Assembly (NCBI RefSeq): GCF_949628215.1
Contig: NC_134279.1
Location: forward strand, 48,286,266-48,350,265
Reading direction: 5' to 3'
DNA length: 64,000 nt
From: Phalacrocorax aristotelis
Lineage: Eukaryota > Chordata > Aves > Suliformes > Phalacrocoracidae
Position numbers and translations under genes: made by a program. The notes below the pieces were generated by a model. That model had not been told where the DNA came from. It did not search any database and was given only the letters and a program-made list of their open reading frames with translations. The number at the start of each line of letters is the position of its first letter. Positions within the stretch are counted from its first letter, which is position 1. Shown piece after piece: positions 32,301-45,593 of the stretch.

Positions 32301-35300
32301 GATACACCTTAAATGCACAGTGCTTTTCCTGACATTTGCCTACCATACTTATATAGTGATTGTTGTGCTTTTCCTGGTTAGTGAATCTATGTTCCATTAT
32401 ACATGGTGGGTATATAAAATACCTTGATCATCAAACAAGAGCAAAGAAAGTTAGAGTGAACATTCTCCAAGACTAAATTTAAATGCTTTCTGGTTTTCTC
32501 TTAGAGTAACATACAGTAAAAATCCTCAAGAATGTTTCTTTCAAAGTATTTGTTTTACAGAAAGCACAAGAGGAACATAAGCGGCTGGTTAAAGGAGGGC
32601 CTTTCAAGTTAAATCTATATCCCCAGGAGTATTTTGACATGAATCCCTATTTTAATGACAAACCTTTGCCACCTCTGAAGAAACCACCTCCAGAGAAGCC
32701 AATTGCACCACCTTTCAAGCCAAGTTCTCCTGCTAAAAAGGTTAGTTTGTCTTATAGCTACTGGAGACAAAAGATAAATGTTCAGATATTTCCTGTTAAA
32801 AGCTTTCCTTACAATACATGAGATAGAAATGTTTCGTTTTGCTATTAATTTCTTATTTTTCACACAAAAGATATTATTCCATTTACTTCCTTTTCAATTT
32901 ACAAAACAATGAAACCTTGTTGACCCAACAATAACTGCTAACTAGTCTGAAATAACCTAAAAAGCGTTTCTCTCTAAAATCTGCATAGTGCAGTTAACAT
33001 ACAGTTAATTGACTGCATACACCACAAAAAGATACAAAGCAGAAGGTTATGCAGCAAATGACAGTTAGACTACATCACTGTAGCAAAATGAAATGCTCTC
33101 CTGTTTTGGTCACTCATACGGTGGCCAGTCACAAGTGGTGTTCCCCAGGGCTCATTTTTGGGGCCATTCTTGTTTAATATCTTTATCAATGATCTGGATG
33201 AGGGGATTGAGTGCAGCCTCAGTAAGTTTGCAGATGACACCAAGGTGGGCGGGAGTGTTGGTCTGCTCAAGGATAGGAAGGCTCTGCAGAGGGACCTTGA
33301 CAGGCTGGATTGACGGGCAGAGGTCAACTGTGTGAGGTTTAACATGGCCAAGTGCTGGGTCTTGCAACAACCCCATGCAACACTACAGATTTGGGGAAGA
33401 GTGGCTGGAAAGCTGCCTGGTGGAAAAGGACCTGGGAGTGCTGGTTGACAGCCGGCTGAACATGAGCCGGCAGTGTGCTCAGGTGGCCAAGGCGGCCAAC
33501 GGCATCCTGGCTTGTATGAGGAATAGTGTGGCCAGCAGGAGTAGGGAAGTGATTGTGCCCCTGTACTCAGCACTGGTGAGGCTGCACCTGAAATATTGTG
33601 TTCAGTTTTGGACCCCTCACCACAAGAAGGACATTGAGGTGCTGGAGTGTGTCGAGAGGAGGGCAGTGAAGCTGGTGAAGGGTCTGGAGGGCAGGTCTCA
33701 TGAGGAGAGGTTGAGGGAGCTGGGGTTGTTTAGTCTACAACTACCTGACAGGAGGTTGGAGTGCGGTGGGTGTTGGTCTTTTCTCCCAAGTTACTAGCAA
33801 TAGGATGGGAGGAAACAGCCTCAAGCTGCATCAGGGGAGGTTTAGATTGGATATTAGGAAAAATTTATTTCCTGAAAGAGTGGTTGGGCATTGGAACAGG
33901 CTGCCCATGGCACTTCAGGGCATGGTTTAGGAGGCATGGTGGTGTTGGGTTGATGGTGGGACTTGATGATCTTAGAGGTCTTTTTCAATCTTAATGATTC
34001 TATGAACATTTAAAACTAAGGATTCATCAGAATAATGGCTAAAATTTTCCTTAATGTTTACCTTGCAAATTTAAGGAATATTTGTTTTTGTTTTCTGTGT
34101 AATATGACGCAGCCTGCTATTCAATTCTTACTTGCTTTTGCATGAAAAATATTTTCATTAACTCAATTATATTGTAGATTGGCACTTCAAAAAGTTGTGG
34201 GTTTTTGTTGGTTTGTTGGTTTTTTTTTCAGTCAGGGGGCATGAAAGGAGGCACATTTGATCCTTACCCAAGCCATTCTGCTGACCCTTACGTAATTAAA
34301 AAATCTAAGGCTGTCACAACTAATAAAGAACGACAGATTTTTCATCCTCCTCCTGGACCAAAAAGCAAACCTGTTATGAGCATAATAAATTTAAATGTCA
34401 TAAGGTAAGCTCCTTTAATTTGAGTTCATGTTTCATCTGTGCTGTTTACCAAAAGTCATTAGCACAGCTGTTTATTACTATCTCAGATAATTGACTAGAC
34501 AAAGGCATGAATTATTAACTAAAGGATACGAAATTTATAAGGAACTTGGCTTTCAAAATTTATTCCTACTCTCTTCTGTAAATTCAGGTTACTTTATAAG
34601 GCTATCTGCATCATAGAGACCTTCAAAATCATGCTATACAGATGTCACTGAAAATGATTTATTTTTTTTTTTAAATTGTTTTCTGACTTGATAAATGTAA
34701 AAAGACCGGGAATGTTCATGTTAGAAACAGAATCTGTTTTTGTTTTCCTTTATGTTTATGTAATAAAATTGGCTCCCTCTGCTGTCAAACATAATATTAG
34801 GTAATCTAAGCCTGTGAAGCTTTTGAAACAAAGGCACTCAAATTGGGTTCCTAACTACAAACATATTACTGTGCAATGCTAGATTTCTAGTACACAGTGT
34901 CTATATATAGGTAGATAAGCATACAATTCTTTACTTCTTTAACCTTACTATGGTATAACTCTCATATTTAAACAGATTTATTTTCTGGTTTTGGCTCTGT
35001 TGTAATTCAAGCAGAAAATCAAGACTCTGTTCTTTTAGAGTTGTTTAGAGAAATAACTTACAAATGCAGACTTCTAAGACTGCATGTAAAACAGTTAAGC
35101 ATATTATTTTGCATACTCCATGAGTAACATGAAATATTTTAGAAATACTTGATTAAAATTTGAAAAACTGTCTTAGAGGAACCTGTTTCACATTTGGGAT
35201 TTGTCTTTTACGTATCATATGTGAAATCTAAGAGATACACCTCCCTTATACACCCCTTTCTGTTCTAATTATTTAATTTCACCACATATCGGCATTTGCA

Positions 35301-36260
35301 TAATCACATTTTAAGCTGCAGGGATAGTTTGGAGTTTTTATTTACGCTGACAAGGCAGAACCAGAAGCTACATATTACTCCACATTGCTTTTTGTTATTA
35401 ATGGAAAGTCAGAAAGAATTGAAAGTAACTTTTTAGTACACCAAAAAGCATGGTAACTACCAACACTGATGTAAGAAAGTACAACCTTCCATGTATGCAC
35501 TGGTATTTTTAAACGAGTTAAAGGAAAAAAGAATGGTTTATTGGTCGTCTTATCTGTGTAATTGTTTTTATTACTGTTTTATCAACAGAATAAAAATTCG
35601 TGTTCCCTAGTGAAATGTTTTTATTGGAAAAAACCCCTGTCTGTGAAGTAGTTTTCAAAATTGAAAGGAGGGGACTGATTGTGAAGTATCACTATGTGCT
35701 CAGAGATATAGTTATCATGGATTCATTCAACATATTTGTAAAGAGAAAAATTTCACATACCCAACAGAAATTCCACAGAGAGAAATTATAACTAGTATTT
35801 AAAATTCTCCACTACTATTTCCCTCCTAAGAATTTTGAAAAATGTATTTATTTTTGGTTCATTATTCCTGGGTTTAATAGAATGAGAATTGTGAACTGAA
35901 TTTATTATAAGTGTGAAGCTCATAGGTTTTAAGACATTTTTCAAACCATCTGCTTCCCCACTGAATTGTAGTTCTTTATGTACTTATCTTTGGATATTTG
36001 GACCATAATCCTATAATTGGATTTGCTGGTGTAGATTCTTGCTCTCATGCTGAGCTCTAGTGAAATTAATTTGGCTTCACGAGGATTCAAGTCATTAACT
36101 CTAATTCCAGGACTGGGTGTACCACAGTGTTTCATTTTTACAAAACCTCTTGTAATTTGTACAATGATATTCTATAAAAATCTAATAAGTTTCTCTTCAT
36201 TTACATTTCAGATCATTAAATGTAAAGAACTACAAGACTGCACAGCTGACATCTTATTAG
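26391..36260 (+). CDS. CFAP96: CFAP96 (C4orf47), cilia- and flagella-associated protein 96 (seven coding exons)
   Basis: Cilium/centrosome-associated protein formerly called C4orf47; its molecular role is poorly defined. Coding exons 26391-26487, 28109-28328, 31024-31161, 31250-31325, 32561-32740, 34232-34404 and 36212-36260 join in phase to 310 codons plus stop (human 309). Introns are GT-AG. Recognisable segments include [20 protein letters not shown] at the start, [66 protein letters not shown], a proline/lysine-rich linker in exon 5, [13 protein letters not shown] in exon 6 and [13 protein letters not shown] at the end. No membrane segment or catalytic motif is visible. Poly(A) signal candidates are AATAAA at 36319-36324 and 36414-36419. 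Head to head with UFSP2. Confidence 0.94.
27090..27530. mobile_element. Probable endogenous-retrovirus LTR remnant in CFAP96 intron 1
   Basis: A block of different composition from the flanking intron. It starts with a CATTCTTTATT poly(A)-signal-like word in reverse, followed by a short GC-rich segment (GTGCGCACCGAGTTGC) and an AT-rich body, the layout of avian ERV LTRs read on the opposite strand. No internal viral genes are visible. Boundaries and family are uncertain. Confidence 0.45.
28329..31023. other. CFAP96 intron 2, nothing recognised
   Basis: 2.7 kb of AT-rich intron. No exon-like reading, RNA gene or mobile element was recognised on either strand. Confidence 0.5.
33125..34008 (+). 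mobile_element. CR1 LINE, 5'-truncated copy with 3' end
   Basis: About 0.9 kb of the C-terminal reverse-transcriptase region and 3' end of an avian CR1. The first part translates to [14 protein letters not shown]-like and FADDTKVGG-like stretches, the latter holding the [YF]ADD active-site motif of LINE reverse transcriptases. A later frame (33375-33797) encodes the familiar CR1 C-terminus (for example [15 protein letters not shown]). Frames are interrupted, so it is dead. It ends near ATGATTCTATGAA, the octamer-type CR1 3' end. It lies in CFAP96 intron 5 in sense orientation and does not touch the splice sites. Confidence 0.95.
34405..36211. other. CFAP96 intron 6, nothing recognised
   Basis: AT-rich intron with no exon-like sequence or repeat recognised. 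Confidence 0.5.
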
Positions 36261-36424
36261 GTGTAAAAGGTGAAATGAAGGGTATGCTTTTTAGACCCTG
36301 TAAAATGTTAACAAAGCAAATAAACATGTGAAGAGTGGAATTCAGGTATATAGGGCAATCCAGTCTGTCTAATTATTGGGAATGCAATCTTACGTTTCTA
36401 AATATAAAGCTGTAATAAATAATT

Positions 36425-37498
36425 TAAGATTATTAAGTCCAGGTTTGTATTTTTATATAAATTTTCATTTTATTGCTTACCTGGACTTCTGAAATGTACT
36501 TTTAGAAAACACACTTTCTAGTGAGTAATTTGGGTTGCAAATTGACTAGATATTGCAGTGGAAGAAAGTGCATATATTTTAAAGTGTGTATTGGTGTTTG
36601 TATTAACCAAGTTAGTCACATGTGGCTCACAGTGAAACTAAGGTCATTGTTTCCCTTTAGTAGAATTACAACTTGTACTTTATTTAAACTATAATTTTCT
36701 GTAAGAACTGTCTTAAAAATATATACTTTTTAGTTTTGATGACCTTCTCAAAATGACTGATATCAAGCATTGTTCAAAAACACAAGCAAGCTGTTATGAA
36801 GGGAGGAGTCACCTCTGTTTACCAGCATCTGTTTACTGCTGTTCCTCAATTTCCTGATAACCATAAGTGCTACCATATTCTTTAAAAGCAGCTTAATTTC
36901 ACTTTGTGGAGGGTTCCTAACAAATCTGATCCATCTTTCAAAGTAGCTTCTTCTCAGATATATCAGATGTATCATGTGATCCTGAATGTACGTCTTACCT
37001 ACATCTTAATAATTGTCAGGTTTTTATATGTGGTCCAAGACATTTGTTCATGTAAATTAAAGCTAATTTATTATAAAAACAAACAAAAAACTTCCTAAAT
37101 TATTAAATGAAGACAAAATTTCTTTATTCATTTTTATTGAAGATTTATTGTACCACTGCAGAATATTCATGAAATGGTATCCTTTCGGCTGTTCACAGGA
37201 TAATAGTTTTTTAAAGAAATTCCAGAGTGGATTTCACATTTCCTGACATCAATGAAAATAAAAATAAACCCAAGAATTGTTGGTCAGGTCTTCCAGCGTG
37301 TGTTGAAGCATAAAAACCCTAATCTTGAGATCAACAGGATCCAACAATATTTTAAAATATTAATTTACACAAGAATTTTGATGTTTTCTCTATCCAAAGA
37401 CCTATAACAGAATTCCTTCCTTCTTTGCTTATACCTTGTATTAGATAGTGGTCCTGGTGCTGACCTTAGGTACCTTAGTGCCATCTTTGTAGAGAGCG
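36425..37498. other. Spacer between CFAP96 and the CCDC110 region
   Basis: AT-rich; no coding exon was recognised. It lies between the CFAP96 poly(A) signals and the minus-strand coding-like relic that begins at 37499. Confidence 0.4.
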
Positions 37499-38054
37499 TC
37501 AGGAGCATTTGCCATGTTGTTCACTTGTGAAGTCCGCAGATGCAGTGTTCTTAGGTAGATTGAACTGTACTGTATTTCCTCCTAACTGCTGTTCTGATGT
37601 AGTATAGCTGATGAAGACTGCTCTGAGGTTTTGCTTTCTATCCTTCTGTCTCTTCTCTTTTTGCAATTCTTCCTCTTCTATTTTCTTCTGTATTTCAATA
37701 ATCTTTTCATTCACTAACAAGATGGGAATACTGAAAGCTGATTAAAATATATGGAGCTTATTTAAAAAAAAAAAAAAAAGAATCCAGCTTGTTTGAGAAG
37801 ATTTTGGTGTATGTAGTCTGGCCTTGTGTGGTCATCGTGGGAGCCAATAACTTCATCTGATAAGTCCCCACCAGGAAGTGTGTCGTTCCAAGGAGCTGAC
37901 ACCCAGTTCTATCTAGGGCCTCAGGATGCTGTTTTGATACAAATGGTATTGTGTCCCTTGGCTGCTTGGCAGAACATTTGTCTGTGTTGGTGGAATTTAG
38001 AACTTTCTTAAATTTTATTACCCAGTTATCTAAGGTAAGGAGGACATTAGACAT
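37499..38054 (-). pseudogene. Unidentified coding-like relic
   Basis: Two adjacent minus-strand open frames (98 and 73 codons) separated by an A/T run (A16 on plus, 37764-37779). The upstream part reads as protein-like sequence that shifts frame near 37880: a segment with VSKQHPEALDRTG in one frame continues as LPGGDLSDEVIGSHDDH in another. The downstream part has a charged helical stretch (EIQKKIEEEELQKEKRQKD) ending at a stop at 37499-37501. No introns are needed across 550 bases. I do not recognise the family. It could be a processed pseudogene or a 3' remnant of the neighbouring CCDC110 locus. Confidence 0.4.
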
Positions 38055-38727
38055 TGCATTGTTTTTATAATAGCAGCTTCTCTACATCCTTACAGTATAG
38101 ATATAGCCAGTTACCTTTATAACTGATTCTGTCCACAATTTAATAGTTACAGTCTGAAGCAACTTCGTGATTATGCAGGCATTTAGATATGATTAAACAC
38201 CTGATCATCTTCTCAATAGCCCAAGTATTTACCATTTTAATGTCCTTACTGACATCGGGTGTGCAATGCAAAATTGTTGCATAATACTTTTGCCTATCTC
38301 CAGTAAAAACCCACAACAAACCCTTTTGTATCTTTTAAACATTTTTTTACAGGGAAAAGCATTAAAAACTAGACTTATATCTTAAATGTAGATTTTAGTC
38401 ATTCTACTATATGTATCATTCATGATGCAAAATCATGTTCTATTGCTTTTAGTGTCTTGTATTACAAATCAGATAAATAATTGTCAATTTGCTGCAATCA
38501 GTCTTTATGAATTATTGGAAAAATAGGAAGAAATGGATTACTTTTATGTCTCTGAAGATATCATGGCCTTTATTGGCCAGAAGTTTGTACACCGAGTGTT
38601 GGACTAATAGGAAAGTGAAGATAAATAATTACCTCTAAGTCTGTTCTGGAAACACCAATAACTAATTACATGGTTTTACTTTCATGGATTTATTTTTTAA
38701 GTAGAGAGTAAAAAAGAAAGAAGTTCC

Positions 38728-38748
38728 AAAAAAAAAAAAAAAAAAAAA
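38728..38748. repeat. Poly(A) tract, 21 bases
   Basis: Uninterrupted A21 on the plus strand. No retroposed gene was recognised next to it. Confidence 0.8.
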
Positions 38749-39056
38749 GCAAACACCAGAAAAACCAGTCCTAATAGCATTGTAGAGACACCCTATACAG
38801 GCAGCTTCAACTTCACAGAATATTATATGCAGTGTTTTTGAGAAATTCTTCCTCCCCATGACCTCTTGGCTGAGAAAATCAGAGTATTTGTGCAGTGATT
38901 ATGTCCAAGAGGATAACTTTTGTGCCTTTCATAGCTGTGTGACCATGTTCTCTGAATATGTTTACACTGAAAATGTTAAAATTCATGTTTTAACTAATAA
39001 GCTAAGTCAGTATCTATTATAAAGAGATAAAGGGTACCTTGTGTTTCTTTTCTGTC

Positions 39057-40913
39057 TAAGCTTTATCCGATTGGAGTCTCTCAAAGTCCTTCTGCAGCAT
39101 CTGTTTAGTATCAGAACATTCCTGCAGGGTCATTTCAGGGTTAAGTTTTTTGGCTTCCAGTGTTTGCGTTAATGGAAGATGAGTTTCCACTTCAGATTTT
39201 TCCATGGTTTCTTTTTCTGTTTGTTGCATTTCACTCGGATTTCTTTCAAGTTCTTGCTCTAGGGAACTATTTTATTTTGTAAGCTGGGATATTTCTATCT
39301 TAATTTTTTTATTTGTTTCTTGTAACTGGAAGCGTTCCTTTTGCAAGAACAGCAGGTTTTTTTTCTTCTACTTTCTTGTTCTTAATTTGAAATCATATTG
39401 TGTCTGTACTGAATGTTGGTTTCCATTATGGAGTTGATTCCCCTCTTCCTCAAGGTTGTTTATCTGGTATTGGAGTTCTTTACCTTTTCTTAAGAAGTTC
39501 TTTGCTTCCTTAATACATTCCTCATTATCGTGACTTAAACAACTGGATTTGCACACTTTTCAGCTAAATCCTTAATTTGCTTATTACATTTTGATATTTT
39601 TTCTTTCAAATACTGTATGGTAAGAGGTGAGAGGTTTCACTTTGTTCTTGAGCTGAATTTTAATTTGGAAGATTGCGTACTGTTTCTTGCAGTGCTTCAG
39701 TTTTGCCGTCATATTCAGAGGCTACTTTGATTTCACTGAACTTCTGATTTCCTGGCCTCAGTAACATTTGATTTAAAGTAGTCTGTTGTTATTTTTCTTA
39801 TTTTAGTTGGTCTTTGTTATCAAGCATTAGTAGCCTATCTTTTCTGTCTCAGAAAAAGAATAACCTGGAATCTGTCACCTTCACTGTAATCGATTCTAAA
39901 TTCTTTATGTACATTTTTGCTTTGAGATTCTGCTTTTTCACTGTATACTGTTGTAGGAGAACCACCCTGTGTCCTGGCACATTTGGAGTCTTTATAAAAT
40001 TCTTGATCAAAATGTAGGCCGTTTTCTTTAATTGGAACTAAGCCAATATGTGATTCATCTAAAGAGGTCACAATTTCTGCACTTTCTTTTAGGTTATTTA
40101 ATTTTTCTCTGGGTAAAAAGCCCTATTTTTCTGCATTATCTGCTAATAAATCCAAATTATTTTGACTGTCTTCTGAAATTCTTTTTTCAGCAACTTGGTA
40201 GGATATTATTGTCTATTTTATGAAATTCTTTCCCAAATTTGGGAAAAGGTATATGGTGTTTAGATTCCCTCAAAATTACCTCCTTATGGACAGCATTCAA
40301 CCTTTGTGTCTCCCAGTCAGTGCCAGGTAGCAAATGTCCCCATTTATGTTCATTTTTTAATTGCAAATATCCTGTTGTTTCCAAACAGATCATCTGAATT
40401 TTCCACCTTTTCTGTTGCTATAGTTTTAGGCAAAATCCTATGTGGAATATTTATATCACTGATGAAATTTCCAGTAGAACAGGTTCTGCTGACAGTAACA
40501 TGAGGTGGAATTAACTTTGAAAACAACAGAGCTTCCTTGAGTTTACAGTTATATAAATGAGAGAAAGATCTAGACCTTCCTTTTTTTAACTGAGTTTCAT
40601 TTTTCCTATGTTTTTCTGAGGTTTTAAAATTGTTTTTATAAGCCCCCAAATAATACTGTGACTAAGAAAGAGCAAGAACCTAAAGTGAGATTTTCTTGTC
40701 AGCTTTTGTAAGGTGGACAGATGACTAAATGTGTACTTAATGTACACAATAGTCTAAGAATAGATCTTACTTAAAACACCTATGGCAGTATCTAAAAATG
40801 CAGCAGGAGGCTTTTGTATTTTAAGAGCATTTGTGTTCTACTTTTACCGTGTTACTATTCTCCAGAGTCTGTTGCTGAAATGTCTGAAATCATTCCAGCT
40901 ATTGCTGAAGAAT
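39057..40913 (-). pseudogene. CCDC110: CCDC110 remnant (coiled-coil domain protein 110), disrupted
   Basis: Sits exactly where CCDC110 lies in mammals, between CFAP96 and PDLIM3 and on the expected strand. A 66-base exon (40848-40913) with good AG and GTAAAA borders reads ILQQ-stop-LE-stop-FQTFQQQTLENSN, paralleling the human segment around VLQQQLESFQ. The in-frame stops are TAG at 899-901 and TGA at 890-892 (40 kb offset). The large downstream exon, about 40650-39057, shows KVENSDDLFGN, KRISEDSQNN and long coiled-coil-like stretches (LQKERFQLQETNKKIKIEIS; MLQKDFERLQSDK). It must be read in at least three frames and meets stops, for example TAG at 40123-40125. Stops and shifts are spread through several exons, so one sequencing error cannot explain them. 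In mammals the protein is testis-restricted. Confidence 0.75.
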
Positions 40914-43900
40914 CTAAAATGTATAAAATAAATATAATAACATTGGTTGGTGGGTTTTTTTGTTGTTGCTTTTTGTTTTAAATATTGAGATGAGTTAGGA
41001 TATTTTCTCAGTTGAAATGGTTTCTTTTCCAGTCCCAAGATTGTTTTCACCCAGCCTGAGTCAATGGGAGTTCATCAAATGCTTCTTTCACCATTCAGTA
41101 GCCGTTTAGAAACTTACTTGCAGTAGCAGAAGGATTTCAGCATGGTTCTGCAGAGACAGTTGCTCACATTACAGAAAGCTTGTTGCATCCGGCATTACTT
41201 CAGATCTTAGTCTTTGCAATGAGACCAAATGTGCTTCTGTTAGACTTCATACTCCAGTTCCAGAAATCATCTTCCTGGTTTAGACTGTGGTGTGCTGGTT
41301 GGACAACGTAAGAAAGTTGGACTGTCTGTGGGATTAGTAAAGGGAAACCCTAGTATGAACAGAAGTATTATTGGTGAAGCTCTAATGGCTTAGAAGTGCT
41401 TTAAAATAAATAGTGCAAATTTTTACCTAGATCAAAGGATTTTTCTCTGAATGAATCATTCTTAGGTCACAGGAATCCAGAAGCTCAGTGAAACTCCCAG
41501 CTAAAGGAATGAGCATGTGCAAAGAGCATAATTTGTCTGGCTTCCCATGTGTTCTGCTTTGGAAGAAAATTCCCCAAAACATAAAAGAGGAAGAAAAGAG
41601 GCAGGCAGAGAAGTACTGTACATCATATACCTGAGCTGTGTAACTCTACTGATATTAAAACCAAACCCCATACATACTTTGCTAGTCATTATTCAAGTGG
41701 AAATTGTAGTTTGCAAGTAATGCTGTCGATTTCAGAATACTTCAGCAAGTCTGATTTCACAGGGAAAAACATCTGTAAAGAGTGACAGCTCCTATTGCAT
41801 GGCCCTAGCTCTGCGTACAGTTAGAAGTATATTGAAACAATCGATCACTGTACTTATATTAACCACTTTGCATTTGTTGAGCAACGTAAAAGAGACTAGC
41901 TTTAGAGAAATCTGTGAATACCAAGAATTAACACTTCACCCTGAAATAAGGCACCTGTAATCAGTTGCTAGCCTGAGCTGCTCTTGCTGCTCTGGTGAAG
42001 TCTGGTGCAGGCCAGTTTGTCAGCGGTGTTTTGACACTAGGCACATCCATATACTTAAATAAATACACGATATGTAAATTCTGCTAGCTAAGACTCTTTA
42101 TGCCCAGTCATCCTGCTCCTGTCTGCAGTCAGAATCAAATCATCTTACTTGCAACGTTGTTTGCAGGTCAGCTGGGACTTCTGCTCCTACTGTATGATTA
42201 TCTGCAAATAAAAATGTCACTTGTACAATTAGCAGAGCTTGAAGTTCACAGGAGTGATTTCAGATAACAAGGGAAAACTGAGAAAATGCAGCCTTGCTAT
42301 TCAGCCTGAGGAAGGAGATAATTGCTTATTTCTCCCGCTCTGGACTATAAGCGCCCTGCTGCAGTACCTGGCACAGGACAGGATCATCTACAGGAGAATT
42401 AGCATGTGGGAGGTTTCTGAGGCAGCAGCCCAGGCTCCTGCCAAGAGCGAATCTCTCTGAAAAAGGGCCCCCCAGCTTGTGCCCCAGTGGTCTCCAGTCC
42501 TGCTGCCCTGCCCTGCGCAGCATTAGCCCTGGCAGCCGTGAGGGCAGTGTGCCTGGGTGCCAAGCGTCTCCTTCTTTATTTCTTTACCTTTTCATTGTTG
42601 TTTGGGGGGTTTGGTAGGGCAGGTTCTGTTTGGTTGGGTTTTTTTTGTTTGGTTTTTTCTTTTCCTTTTTATTGCGCATCCCTCCACGTGTTGGCACACT
42701 GGGTGGGCTTGCTTTATGGCACCGTTGCCTTTGTTTTGTCGTTTACACTTTAAAAGTAATATTCTGCCATACACTGTTTAAATTTAGATGTATTGCATGA
42801 GGGTAGTTTCATCCTGCCAGAAAAAAAAGTTTCCCAACCAAAATGTTTGGAGCTCCTAAAACATACATGAACAATATTTGTTGTTTGTGTTTTCTGCGCT
42901 TGAAGTACAAAAGCAGGTGTTTGCTATGAACAAATTGTATTTGCGTGAGCAAACTGACTGAAAAAGTCCTTGCGTAACTACGGGCTCAGGTGAATAAAGT
43001 CTGTTGTACTAGGCACAGGTTGTTAAGGCTGATCGCTTCTTGTAAATCACCTGCAAGGCTGACTGACCTGGGAAACCTTTGTTTGCAAAAGCAGCAGCTA
43101 ACATATGTCATTGACATCATTTTGGAAAGCAGTACTACCAAATTACCAGAGGTAATGTTTTTTTTTTTTTTTAATTTTAATTTTGATATGTGTCAGGCTG
43201 TTAAGTTAAAGCTTGTTTAACAGTTAATTGGTGAAAGTTATCTGTTTTTTAAAGTGCAATATTGCATAAAAACTAAAGATTTGGTGGAATCTGTTGGTGA
43301 AAGAACAAGCTCAACCTCAACCTTTATATTTAACAAAATGTGGGTAGTTTTTTCTTTTCAAGTTTTTTTTTAATAGAGACAAAGCAGATGGCATCTATAA
43401 TACAATTGGTTAACTAGTTTAGTAGTGGGAGATGTTGAAGAAATTTGAGTTTTTTTAATATTCAGTCATGGGACTTGTCATTCAGTGCATATGCTAAAAG
43501 TTTACACATGCGCTTACAGCATGGGAAGATTGTGGTTCCATGGACTAGCAAAGACATTGATAAGGGTAGATTTGAACATCATTTTGGAAGGATAGTTTGC
43601 AATTATGTAGATAAAAGAGTTAAGTTGGGATCCCGACTCTCAGTCCTTAAGAATGGCATAGCTAAAATAGTCAAGGTTTTCAGGGTCTCCAAAAAGTTCT
43701 AACATGTTTTTGCAGAAGTACAAAGTTAGTGAAACCATTCTACACCTGTCAAGGGACAGCTGAAGAGTTTAGTGTCTGGAATTAGTCCAGCAGTATTACA
43801 CAACACCAGCAAACATAAATCTTATATTTAGCTACTGACTTTCCAACCCAGAAATAATTTTTTTTTTTTTCACTTTTGTGGCATCATAAGGGGAAAACCA

Positions 43901-45593
43901 AGTTTTGGCTTATGTTTGCAATCCATAATTAACGGAACATAAGATCTGTCACTGTAATCTGTCCCCTGCTTATAATTTGTGAGGAATTTTTTGCATCCTG
44001 TTCTGACATTAGTGACAATATTGTCTCCAGAGGTTTTTCTTTCAGTACTCTTCTGTGAACTAGAATCAGAACATTTTACTGGGAGTCACTGATGGAGAAA
44101 TTTGCCCTTAAAGCGTCAGGAATGGCTTTTTAACAAGTTTTTTTTTTTTTAATTATTTTTTTATTTTTGAATCAGGCTTTTCAGCTTGTCCTGAAGCTAT
44201 GCTAGCAAATCAAGTATTATTTTTTAATTTTTTTTTACACTGGGCTGTTTAGTCAAACATTACTCACAAAATGTTTGTAAGTTGTAAAAGACCATATTAT
44301 GCCATGAAAGATCTGGGAGATAGCAGAAGGCTTTGCTGCCAAGCAGTGCAAGAGGAAGAATGATAAACTAGTAATGCAAGAAAAATTCACTATTTGAATA
44401 AATACAAAAATAATTTTCAGGCTCAGCTCCTTCATGATTCTGGTATAAGCCATCCAAATTGTGGCTATTTCTCAAAATATTGCATCTTCTTTTTCAGTGA
44501 AGATAGAACCATTAAGACCAGTGAGTTCTGCCACTGATGCATGTAGGAATTGACATACACAACACATCAAATCGGTATTACCAGGAGTCTGTGTGTGAAT
44601 CTGTCAGTGAGAGAGTATATCCTGGGGTATGCTACCAATTTAAAGACTGCAGAAAGGTTCTAAATAATGAAACTTTAAATCTACCCTGAAAAATAACATT
44701 TAGTTGGAAGTTTCTTCATGGTATTCTGCTGCCTGTTTGCACCATCAGAGGGTGTGCGCACTATAGAGACTGTTCTTAGTATATCTGTGTTGTGATCTTC
44801 CTGGATTCCTAAAAAGCCAGTAAAAGCAGTAAGGGTGACAACAAAAGCCTTCTGGAGTTGTCAACTCCTGCCTGCAGTTAAATAAACAAGATCAGCTATT
44901 TGAAAATCGAAAATAAAACAGATACCTAAATAGAGAGAAGCGTCTAGTCCCAAATTTGAGACAAAAGGAGAATGGGTGTGGAAGTCTTGGCCTGAAAACA
45001 ATATGATCACTGTAAAATTCTGATGTACATGTTTATCTGAAACAAGACCAGTACCTTGTTTTGTTTAGAAGTAAACTATAGTGTGTACTTCGCTTTATAT
45101 AAACACATCTGAAAATTGACCCATGAGAGGTCCTCTGTACTTCTCCAGCAAGAAACAGTGAAAAGTAACCACGTTCTTTTTGGATTTCTTATTCAATGTA
45201 CAGGAATATTTTCCAGTGCATAAAGAAGTGCCAGGAAGTTAAACGCTGCACAAAATCACAGAAAACAACAGTGGGCAGTTAGGTAATTGGCTGCAAATGA
45301 ACAATTGGCTTAGCCAGTTTGAATTAGTTCTGTGTTAGCAGCCAGTGGAGATATATGTAGTTACCTTCCTTCTCTCGTGAACTCTTTCCTGTAATATTTT
45401 AGTTACCTGTTTCTAAGATAAAGACTCATCTAAATTGCAGCTCCAATGCAACAGGCTTCTGATTAAAAACAACGCAAAAATCTTCACAAGAGATGTGGAG
45501 GGAAACAAAAATGAAATCCAAGGCCAGGAGTAGATAAAATAGAGCAGCAGCTAAAAATTCAGTGCATCTGAGAATTGCCAGAAATGTAGCAAT

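Noticed and set aside
33375-33797. 140-codon open frame that looks like a gene
   Set aside because: It is the C-terminal part of a CR1 retrotransposon, not a host gene.
43445-43702. 85-codon plus-strand open frame in the gene-poor region
   Set aside because: Reads as mixed hydrophobic and basic sequence without a recognisable domain or conserved splice borders.
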